64,000 nt of DNA, from NCBI RefSeq assembly GCF_024868665.1, contig NC_079914.1:7654310-7718309 (forward strand). Reading direction: 5' to 3'. Positions 24,901 through 36,900 of this stretch are shown here, one piece after another. Both the position numbers and the translations under genes were made by a program. Position 1 is the stretch's first letter; every line of letters starts with the position of its first letter. The notes under the pieces are model-generated. The model was not told the DNA's origin, made no database searches, and saw nothing but the letters and a program-made list of their open reading frames with translations. This DNA comes from Triplophysa rosa (lineage: Eukaryota > Chordata > Actinopteri > Cypriniformes > Nemacheilidae).

Positions 24901-27900
24901 AGAACTTCCAGAAAAAAACTTAAATCAAGATATATTTGTATAAGAAGCGAGATTACCTACAATATTAAGTCTCATTTTCTGAAATGAATAAATGCTTAAA
25001 ACAATAAAATTGGCTGCAAATTAGGTAATAACTTCAACGTAATCTCAAGTGTGTTGTTCCTACTCCATTGGCAACTTAATTTTGATACATTTTTGGAAGC
25101 AAAGTTGCTTTGCTTCTCAATTAAATATATTTCAATTTAAAAGTTCTTCCATATTTGTACTAACAAAACAAGACAAAAAACATAGACTTTAATTTTTTGC
25201 ATTTAACATTAAAATGCAATGTCTGCTTTAATGTTACTGTTGCAAAAACTTACAGAAAATTCTGGGGTGTACTTTTTATAACACATGTTGTACTTTACAC
25301 TTTATTATAATGGCAAAGCCATTCGATGATCTTTTTCTCAAAATTTCCCAAAGTTTGAGAGCTTTTTGCACCGTGTCGTCCAAAGCAGTCTGTTTGCTCT
25401 GGATGAGGTCTGCGGGTGCGTGACCTCGCTTCAAAGCGCAAATTAATATGACGTTACATTATTAATTAAGACAGAATAAAGCTTGCCTAGCCAGAATGAC
25501 TCAGTAATTATATGACCTTTTAACATGCTGTCTCAATAACTGAACCACCAGCAATGTGGTAAACCTGCTTGTCAAGAGAGTTAAATAAGGGATGTATTAA
25601 CAAAACGAAAAAAGAGATCCGCAGGTTATTTTAGGGCGACGTATTATTGTGTCGCACGATTGTTCACTTTGCCCACTTCGAGTCTTGGCTCCACCCGTAT
25701 CTCTTCACACAAATGATCAGATTGGTGGCAAGCGTGCGGTCTTGAGCACCAGAAACCTTGGCCCACATCCAAACAAAGTCGGTGGATCTATTCTTCCCCT
25801 GCCTTTCTATTTGCATATCAGAGGGCCGTTTGATGTCAATGAGGGAGAGAGGCAGCCCCTCCGTGCCTTTAAAAAGCAAACACGGCACATGCAATATTCT
25901 GTAAGTGCATGCAAATGAAGTGGCCATTTGATTTCATTTGAATTCCGAGATGGACGCGGAGAATCGGGAAGGGGGCTGAAAAGATCAGGAAAAAATCAAA
26001 AAGAATAAAAAATGCTCAAATTTATGCATTCGGAGCTTCTGTTTAACATATGGCTCAATGTTCGCTTGTATCCGCTTAACAATGCTGGGGGGATTAGTGC
26101 TAAAATATACCTTTGGAGTGACATTGTTAAATAAAAAATACAACTAATTAAAGGAAGGGTGAGATGCGCAATCTGGCGGAGCGGTAGAGCAAACAGAAAT
26201 AGCTGACGGTACGGGTTTTCGCTGCATTATGATGTCCGTTAAAGCCTGTCGTGTCAATGGCGTTGTCATACTAATCCTCACTATTCCTCATTTATCCGAC
26301 ACAAATTTGTTGAAAAGCTTCGATGGAGAGGTTTTGTTTGCGCTGAGAATTATTTATGCGGGTGGAGATTTGGCAGTGAGGATTTTAACATGCAGGTCAT
26401 TAAATTTGAAGCATCAGGTTGTAAACGTGAGCTGTACGGATGTCAGTAGTGTAGGAAATGGGAAGGAATCAAAGAAGGAGAATCAAGCTACATGATATAA
26501 CATCTACTGAATAACAGTCTTATAATCAAAGAAAGACGATGGTATGTAAAAACAGAGGCGGAATCTGAGCGCAAGATACAGTATATAATATTGATCATGA
26601 AAAGCAAAATAAACTAAACTAAATAAACTAAAATAAATGGCAGTAAATAGAAACAAAAGATTGTATTTAACTAGGGGTGTGACGATACACTCAGCTCACG
26701 ATTCGGTACATATCTCGATGCTGGCCTCACGATACGATACACATCACAATATTTTAAACAAAATAAAAAAATGAAACCTTAGAATTAAATTAAACCGGGT
26801 CATTACCTTTATATTTCAGAAAAGTTCAGTAACTACTGGATATGCATTGTTGCAACACATAGGATATTAAAGTGAAAGTGACCTATTAGTCAGATATGGT
26901 GACCCATACCCGAAATGTGACCTCTGCATTTAACCCATCTAGAGAGTAGTGAACACACGCACAGGAAGTGGTGAACACACGTACACCCGGAGCAGTGGGC
27001 AGCTATCACTGCAGCGCCCGGGGAGCAAGTTGGGGGTAAGGTGCCTTGCTCAAGGCACTGTCAATCGAACCGGCAACCTTCTGGTCACGAGTCCGACTCT
27101 CTAACCATTAGGCCACGACTGCCCCCATATTAGTCCATAAATGAAATGTACCAGTTCATTCAGTCTCATTTTGACTCAATTGACTCGTTCGTTCAGTGAA
27201 GGGCGTGTTCATTCAGTACATTCAACCAATGAAACGCTCTGACAGAGCTCACACTCAAGCGCTATTGGCTCGTGTCTCTTTGAAGCTGCACTGTCTTTGC
27301 TTGAGACAGTAATGAATGAGAAAAATCTTTAAAAAGACATATTACATAAACTGCATTACATTTCTTCAATCATGCAAATTACATACTTGGTTCGATCTTT
27401 AGCATGTCATTAAATCTTTTAATGTACAGTCCGACTCACTCCATCACTTCTCTAATCGGTACAGCGCTGGTTTCTTTTGGCTTACTTTGTGTTGCATTTC
27501 ATAAAAATTGAACTACTTGCTCCGCCTCTGAAACGACACTGTTCTTCAGATGATGTCACCCTGCACTCTTAATTTAGACACCTCCCCTCTAATTACATCA
27601 AACAGATGTACATATTTATTGCATAATGTAAAATCAAGTACCACCAATTTCTTTGCACAGATAATCCAGTTTCACTGGATTTGAGGGAGGGATGGAGACT
27701 GAAGAATAAAGGAAAGAAAAGTGCTGACAAATCGGCACATGTCCCCTACCTTTATCATTTGCGAGAGGTCCCCGGCGTCTGCGAGTTCCAGTACTATATT
27801 TAGCTCATTCTCTTCGATGAATGACGCATGGTATTTAATTACATTGGGGTGGTTCAATTGCTGTGGATGAGAGGAAAAGAGCAAGAGATAGAGGCAGAGT

Positions 27901-30900
27901 ATCAGTGACTGTTTAAATATTAACAAGACTCTGTGGGTCGGGAGAGCTTGCAAACAGGGATGTGGCAGAAACCAAAGCAGATGCTTGTATGAAGGTAAAC
28001 ATGACATAATCAACTACTGTCCGAGGTCCCCAGCTGACTGAAAGGGAACCTTTGGAAATGACAATAAAAATGGATCACAATGTAAACAGTTGCTTGAGTA
28101 TGGTACTATTTGAGAAAGAGACTACTTGTTGGTTACTAGGGTGTTGCTATGTGATTACTAGGGTGCCTTAAGGGATTCCAAAGGTTTTTAGGTGGATGCC
28201 AGGGCATTCTGACCAGAGATCTTAGATACATCATTTTAAGTGAGTTATTGTCTAAATATCTTGTACTTAAAAGGACAGGTCACCCCAAATGAAAATTCTT
28301 CCACCATTTACTCATCCTCACATCATTTCAAACCTGTATGACTTTCTTCCTTCTGCAGAACACAAAAGAAGACTTCCATTATATGGACATTTCTCTAAAT
28401 ATCTTCTTTTTGTGTTCCACATAAGAAAGAGTCACATACTGTACAGGTTTTGAACAACATGAGGGTGAATAAATTATGACAAAATGTTTATTTTAGGGTG
28501 AACTTGATCAATAGTAATAGTGATTCTTGCCTTAGCATGCACCAATAGTAAGCAAAACAAACATACTAAATGTTGTTGTTTTTTGCTGACGTTTACATTC
28601 AAGGCCATGCAGCAGTAGTGCAAGACACCCCCAGCTCCCTGCCCCACACCACAAGCCCAAGCCTTCAGCTTTTCATTGTTTCCTGTTGGTTGGTCAATGT
28701 GTAGAAGACTTCATAACTGCAAAGACGGGAGGATGGGGGATGTAAAATAAAAGAAAACAAGTATATCAATGAGAAGCAAGACAGGCGAGGGTCCTCGCGA
28801 GCGGGAGGGTGTCGGCCCCGCGATGCGCTGTGACACAGCAGAGGGGGTTATTAAAGAAATGTTCACGGCCCGCGCTGATACAGGGAGGACGTGAGCATCT
28901 CTGTTGCCGTCCCGTGACTTTCGTTAGAAGTATTTTTGGATCACACAGCTGCAGCGAGTGCAGCCGGCGGTGTCAGCCCCACTCTTTCCCCTTCCCAAAC
29001 CTCTCAGCTGCCACATCCAACACGGCGGACATGAAAAGCAACTAGCACAGACCCGATCGCGACGTTTACTTTAATCATGTAAAATGCTGTAATTTCAGCC
29101 TTCTTTTCCGTTGGGAACCTTCTGTTTATGCCGAGACAGATTATAGTGACAATTATATTATGTTAACTCGGAGCTATTTCGTAATCCGGTTTATTCCTCT
29201 TGTGTCTGGAGCGGTTAAAGGAATAGTTCAGCTAAAAATAAAGCATAAATAATCGTTTATTCGCCTTCATGTCGTTCAAATCATGTATATGACTCGTTTG
29301 TCTGTGTAACACAAAATAAGATATTTTGAGAAATGTCTCCAAGGTTTTGTGTCTATATAATGGAAGGCATAATATACTTTTGAAGAATGTTTTGCAAACA
29401 CACTTTCATATTGATTCCATAAGATCTGTTACAAGAAATCAACTAATGAGGTCATGAAGGGGGTTTATGGCATACATAACAATTACTATAAGAAACTGTC
29501 AGCTTCTTCAGCGATTTCTGCTGTTAAAAAATAGAGAGCGAAACATTTCCGCATAACAGCATCATTTTGTTTACTGTGGGGAAATGGGGGGTGTCTTAAA
29601 CTGACAGAGAAACAAATAGGCAGATACATGGAAAGAGGGGGGCTACTGCCAGTCTCCCTCATTATTTTGATTTGCGACTCTTTTGTATTTTTCTCCGGCT
29701 TTGTCCACTGAGGTAGAAGTCATGATTCTCTGTTCCACGCAAATGGCTTATTAGCAGCTCAAGGTGAGCTGGTTAGAACCACTGATTTCATTAGCAGCGC
29801 TAAGTAGAATGTATTCTGTAAGGGAAACGAAACGCAGAACATGGTAGAAAGACCGGGACGGTGTGTCAATGTTTCAGCACCTTCTGACCTCAGCGCAGAG
29901 AAGCGTTCGCCTGGCAAAGTGTCGTTAAGGAGCGTGACGGCGACCCCCACCCCGCCCGCAACGTGACCTCTTCACTTGCCGCCTCCGCATCCTCCTCCCT
30001 TCCTCCCTTGGGACTGACGCTGTCTCAGGGGGCCTGAAACTTTCAGAGAGCTCGCCCCGATCGCACATGCAGCATTTGTAACGCTGGAGGTCACGGGGTT
30101 GCTGCGACGTTGCTTGCAAATAGGCGTTTGTACAGCTGAATGACCTAATGGTCACAACAGGTCACAGCTTTTTAAAGTATGATTACAAATCGTCCATACT
30201 GCCAGTAAAGATGTCATTTTATTTTAATTCCCCCTTCTAAAAATAAACTAGGGTTGAGAAATTTGACACAATTGATTAAATGTTCCATATTAGTAAATAT
30301 TAACAGTTATAACAATAAATGACAAATCTCTATTTATTTTTTATGGCAGAATTTTTTTAGTATGAACAGTTTAAATAGTTAAAATAAGAACAAATTTACA
30401 TACATATGATAAAAATGTTACTTTTTTATTCCACGGCCTGCCACTACTTGCAAAGTGCATTCACCTTATGTCAAATTTTTATCAAGCTTTTATCATAATT
30501 ATAATATAAGGAAAATAAAATTAACAAAACTAATCATACACAACAGTGAAAGAGATCACAGTAGCATAAACGTTAATCTCGGAAACACATCATGTGACCT
30601 ACGTTCCCACTGACATGACAACAAAGTGTGACTGTTATTTCTGGAGATCGTCGTATGTATGAATGCAACTTTAGTTCGATTATTATATACAACGCATTAA
30701 CCAAAAAGCAGCAATTAGCCTGTTTTAAAGCCAGCATCTACACATGGAAAGCGAACTGGCTCGGCAATAAGACGGCGATCGGGGTTGAAGCAATTAACAT
30801 TACAAGAAAGCGAGAAGCGTGTGTGCGTGTCAAGGTGAGGCTAATCCGACAAACGATACTACGACAAAACTGAGAATAGAGAAACCAGACACCTCTGATC

Positions 30901-33900
30901 AGCTAGACGTCAACTCTTATTGGAGCTGTCATTAACTTGTTCATTAGCGTACATGCTACAGTGAGCCGTGGCCCGTTTAAGGTGGTTTGATGAACGCAAA
31001 TGGTTTATTTAACAAAACAACAAAACGATGAGGGAGATGTTTGGGTACATCAAAAGATTCATGGGAGACTAAATCCCCCCTACTGCTAAATACTACTAGC
31101 AAGATGAAAACTATATTTTGTGGCATTGAAAAAAGGGAGTCAATCTTGGCCTAAAGGAATGACACAAAGAGGACCGTGATCTGTGCTTGCCTCACAGAAA
31201 CAGAGGAAGAGGAAACTGAAGAAGAGAGAGAGAAAAAGAGAGCTGTAGGTCTGATTCAGATCAATTGTTTTCTCTCTCTGAATCTCTCTTTCTCTCTCTC
31301 TCTGCTTTTCTGGTATCAGGTCTCGGCAGAGGCACCTTTAGAGAGCCTAATAGCAGCACATGGTGTCGGTCTTTCGTTCCTCTGGTTTCTTACCTTCAGG
31401 AGATCTATTTCTTTGATGCAATCTTGCCGAGCTTTGGCATCCATCAAGTCGAATATCTATCAAAAGATCAAAAGGGAGAAGGAAAAAGGAGAGAAAAGGG
31501 GAGTAAAAAACAAGTAAAAAACAGTAGTGGTAGAGGCTGGTGGGGCAAGAAGGAGGGGGAGGTGCTGTTAAAAAAAAACCCGGACCCCCAGATTCCTGCC
31601 TCACCGCAGCCACCCCCCGCTGCTTCAAACGTCCCTGTTTTTTCACATTCACCTGTGTTTAGGTGAGAAGAACTACTGGCAAGACCCGGGTTGATTTTTT
31701 GTTGCATTATTTACTAGTGTGCTTTATCCAATCATTATTACATGGCTCTGAGGAATGCTTGATTCTGATTGGTTAATCTAGCATTCTGCATTCAGACTGC
31801 ATAATTGACCATTGCGATCGATTTCCTACACAGATGTGATCGTTTCCTGTCTTTTGTATCTCTCTGTGGTATATGTTAATATTAAATAAATAATAAATAT
31901 ATAATTGATATAAATTGACATAAATCTAGTTATGTAAAAGCAGCCGACTACACTTCACAGAAAGAATATTCAGACCATTCAATAGATCGAGATTGCATCT
32001 GTTAGGATTGATAAAACATCTTAAAGTCTTAAAACAAACGCTCTTTGTATCAATTCTTCAATCAGGATTGCACAACATTTGCGTCAGAAAACATTGCATA
32101 TAGGCTCAACACATAACAATGCTAAATACAATAGAATTTAAGATTGCGCATTGCACTGGAATGTGCATGAAAAGTTTTGTCTATTCTGCGGCTCTGTGCA
32201 TTACAGGAATTGTGAATTATACAGGCGATACTACAGACCACAACACTAAGTTAAAATTCAACACACGGCATGAACGGATGTGACTGGCATTTAAAACAAA
32301 CTGAATTATGGGATATATTCAGCGAGTTAAAAGTGTTACAACCTGTCGTTTTTTAATGGCACATACAAAAATACCAACTCTTCCTTGGCTCCTCATTAGT
32401 GTGGATAAAGCTAGTGGTAGTGAGGGAGCAGACCACTGTGCTGAAGATGGTGTGTGTGTGATGCATCTTAGAAAAGCAGCAGCTATGGTAACCGGGCACC
32501 ATTCTTTTAATCTACAGCTTGCCAATTATTTCTTTCAGCGCGTCTGCTTTGCACATCCGGAGGAGGCGCTGGAGCTTTTTTCTGCTGGCTGTGTCTATGA
32601 ATGTGTGTGTGGCGAGACAAGAAACAGATTCAATCTTGATTACCACACTTGCAGAGCCAATCAGCAGCTTGCTTCAGTTAAATATGTGCTAACAAACTGA
32701 TGGCAGTATTGATAAATTTGTGTTTCAAAGACTTCCTAGGCTGTTAATATCCTATAATATTGTTATAAAGTCATGACTTCTGACTTGAATAACGCATATT
32801 AACATGTTTTAATATATTTATATGTACTAAATAATGTATATTGAAGTATGTTCATTTCTGTGAATTTATTTACCACCAATACTGTTTTTAAAAGACATGC
32901 CTGTTTGAAATCTGATTCATTGCTGTGAATGTGTTAACTTGTTTGTTAAAGCTGCAATCTGTCATTTTTGCCTCTTCACTGCCATCTCTGTTTGAAATAT
33001 GAAATTGCAGGTTACTTTACTTGGGTTAAAGTCAAATAACATAATTGCAAAATCACACCCAACAGCTCAAATTATAAATCATCAATGTAAACATTTTATT
33101 ATAAGCTGATTATTTATTTTTAACCCAAAAAAGTTCAAATGAGTGTCAAAGACAAGCAATGCTCACCTGTATTTTTTTCAGAGCTACTGGGGTATGATCT
33201 AGTACGTATGTGGCACGATAAACCTCGCTGAACTGTCCTCTTCCAATCTTCTTTTCAATGGCGAAATTGGCTAAATTATTATAGCCCATATCTTGTTGGA
33301 TTTTCTGAAAAAGAACAACAAAATAAAGGCACATCAGACAGCTTTCGCGTCTAGCTTTTTATTCGTCTTAAATTTAAAGTGATCAAACAAACATGTCGCC
33401 GCGGATAGCCCATTGCTGGCCAACCTCTGTGTTTGTTTTTGTTGATGTGCCAACAGAAGGCGCAAGCTCTCGGGGGCATCTGCGATAGGTGTCATTAGGG
33501 CGATATGTCAGAGCAAGAGAGTGTGGGAACGAATCAAGATTAAACATTCGTGTTAGATCCAAAGCACAATATGAATCTTTGCCGTATACTGTCGAAACGA
33601 ATCAGGCCAGTGTAACGTTCCTGTTTTTGAAGTGACTTATGTTGGACCAGTTAGTGACAAACCGCCCCGAGTCTTTTTCTTTAAGAATTCGTGCGGCGCC
33701 TTGACACTTGCGCTCTAAAATTAAAAATCTAAACAAAACCCGCGATTAGCCCCACGGAGATGGTGTGAGCAAATAAATAAACAGGTTGACCTTTAGAGGC
33801 TTTTCTTGTGTAAATTCAATCTCACGAACACTCTGGCAAGCCATGGTGACAGATAGTGGAACGCAACATCATGTCACAGCAAACCACCCAGAAATGGCCA

Positions 33901-36900
33901 TAAGTCATCCTTAAAGGCAAATTTCAGCGAGAAGACATATTTATCGTTACTTTGATAAATATGTGTGTTAACTTTTATGCCTCAAGTTTAAAAAAATGAT
34001 TCTTTACTTGCTGCCATCTTCTTATTCATAGACAAGCATTTTCATATTCTGGTTTAAAGTTAAGCTTGAGCTTTGCAAAACATCCTGAAATGTTCATTTT
34101 TCAGATACTCAGTCTGAATACTCAGTCATCGCAGAGTGCATCAGCGTCTTTCTTGCGATAGCAGCATATATGGACAAGCTGTCAAACCCATCAACATTAT
34201 AACAGTCTGAGATGTACATATATAGAAGAAGTTGAATTCAGTTGGAGGTAGAAAAGCTACTTGACTAGAAGCTGGAGGGGCGGATGTGGATCAAAGGGCG
34301 ACCAATTTAAGAATTTCATTGTTTTCTAACTTGACAGCTTTGAGGGAAAAAAAGGTGTGAGCCAAAGAATTGCCCCATCCAATTAACACACTGAAGTAGC
34401 TTGTTTTTCCATGTGACAACACGCTCTAAGCCTCTTCTTTCAGGGACACATCTGGTGCAGCCGAAGAATCCACGCCACCGCAGTGAAGAGAGAATGCTGG
34501 ATCAGACTACATTTAACCATATCAACCTAATATCTAAGACACCACGTTTCCCAGCAACGCTATTTTGTGTCAAACCCAAAGAACTAAACTGAAAATAGAT
34601 CGCAACAGCAAGAACTCTGGGTGGAAAGAAGATGGGTGAATTTTTTACAATTTATTTTGGCTTACAATTAAAAAACATGAAAAAAAACAGTGACATATTT
34701 TAAATATATATATACACTATATACACATTAAGATAATAATCATGATATTAATACAATTTATTATTGATATTGTGTTAATACTACAACATGATAATACTGT
34801 AAATAAATTCAGTGACAACATAATAGGTGGTGGGATTACAAAAAGAAAAAATCCTTCATTTGCTCACCCTCATGTCATTGTAAACCTCTATGAATTTATT
34901 CTGCGGTACACAAAAGAAGATATTTTGAAAAATGTCGGTAACCAAACATCAGGCCCCATTGACTTGCATTGTATGGACACAAAAATGTTGTGTGTCACAA
35001 AAGAAAAATTCATGTACAGGTTTTGAATGAAATAGGGATTAATAAGTGATTAACAGGATTTTTATTTTTAGATTAACTATCCCTTTAAGGGCCACAATGG
35101 TTACAAACTGCCTTTCTGCCTCCCTGCAATTGTATTTTGTGACATTTGTTGGCCAAAACAGAATACACAAAATGAACCAAGTCAAAGATGAATTTGACTG
35201 ATTAGATTTTTTCACAATTTCAATAAGTACTGTGATAATATCATTAATTATTTTGGTCATGATAACAGTCTGATATATAAATACAATGTGTTGTGTTGAT
35301 GGGGGTTTGGTCAGCGGCGGACGATGTGCACAGGGGCAAGGCATTGCTTTCACTCCCTGCATGGTCGCTTGACAAATGTTAGCATGAGCCTCTAAAGCGG
35401 CATGACAAGCGCATGCTGAGAGCAAAGTCGAGCTAATGTGTTCTGGCATGCGGCTCGCTAATCACACATTTACATATGCAATGACCTACATTTGCATGTC
35501 AGCTCGCACACTGTCCGGCCTGATTAACGGCGGGCACCTCCCAGCGCTGGGGCGGCCGGCATAGCGGTGGGATGAGGCCAGAGGATGGCGGCTTTTTTGG
35601 CAGCCGAAGGGACGCACTGCCAGCCAGGATTAGGCCTGACGCGGCCTGAGCTCCAGACACTTCATTAGAGGTAATCTGTTTAGCAGTGGGCAGTGTATGT
35701 AAACTTCACAGGCCATTTGCGGCACCTTTTTGCCCCCTGGCCTCGCCTTCAAAGGGCATCAGGGGCGCCCTGACTGACAGCTTGTCTCATCCGTGGCTGT
35801 GCGCTGTCACACGATTTAGAGCGCTGAGCTGACACAAGATGAACCGCAGCAGCCGAGGATCTCAACTACCGCCGGGGTCACTTGACAGTGGCGTGACGCG
35901 GTTTGTACAGATTGCAGCTTGCGGCGGGGGCGAGTGCTCATAAGGGCTTGTTTGGGCTCGGCGGGAGGCAGAGGAAACTAAAATAAGGTACGGAGGGGGA
36001 GCGCAGGTGGAGCAAGGGGATATCACCAAACATCTCAACTTTTAGCACTGAAAGGGAATTTGTAAGGTTTTGGCAAGCGACGCGTGGCGATAGAAGCACA
36101 GGTCAGAGGGGACGGAAGATGCAGCGGTGCATGCTGGGTAATGACTCAAAGGGACAACACATCACAGGAGCAACAGCAAAGGATGGAGGATTGGCCGCTG
36201 GTGACACAAGTGTAAAAGAGAAATGCAGCTAGATGACAAGGAACGCGAGATAGAAGCAGGAAGAGGATGACGGAGGACGGGGTGGCAGCAGTGTGGAGAC
36301 TAGGTGTGAGCTGACAGCACAACACTGCCAGCGGCTGCCAGGGAAAGGACAACCGAAGCTCTGAAGAGGTGGTGGAGTAGCAAGACGGGTTTGGTGGTGT
36401 TGGTTGGTGGGTGCTGGAGGGGGATCTACGTGGCAGGGGGAAACAAGGCAGGAGATCCTGTTTCAAATCCTTTTTATCAAACTCTCTCTCCAGGCCCAGC
36501 CCATGCAATATTTATACCTCCTTCACCCTGCTAGTACTCGTGCTCCTATTCCATCTGCTCCAGTATTTAAAGCTCTGCTCGCTTTACACTGGGGTTTTGC
36601 TCCATGGAAAAATCCGCCGTGACGATTAAAATCGGATCTGAAGATCTCGCCCTCCCATTCACTTAGAGAGCAAATGCGGCATCAAATATGCACGTCTTAC
36701 CAACTTTTCCCGTATTTCCTATGCATACTCATCAAACCTCAGAGACATGGTATCGCCCGTGAAAACTTGTAAGCGTGATTGCATACACAAGTCGGGTTTT
36801 AAGCATTTTTGTAGTTCTTTTTTTTCCACCGAAGGGAATAAGAGTGTATAACTTGGATACTTGTTGAGAATAATCCTTCAGCCTTGTAAAAGTCATTCTC

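Larger units (their letters stand above)
19627..27749 (-). other. nek7: nek7 intron 5
   Basis: Holds the L2-like LINE split by a DIRS element, an AT-rich inverted repeat (24.88-25.22 kb), a candidate regulatory block (25.64-26.0 kb) and a SINE inside a hAT-like repeat. 19700-20400 and 26000-26650 are AT-rich with nothing I can name. Confidence 0.75.
27861..31393 (-). other. nek7: nek7 intron 4
   Basis: Contains two foldback MITE copies and a GC-richer block at 28790-29050. 29400-31390 has no recognised feature except a polypyrimidine run near 31265-31310. Confidence 0.8.

Noticed and set aside
31176..31700. Frames rich in Ser/Leu or Lys/Glu near 31.2-31.7 kb
   Set aside because: They come from polypyrimidine and purine-rich tracts beside nek7 exon 4.
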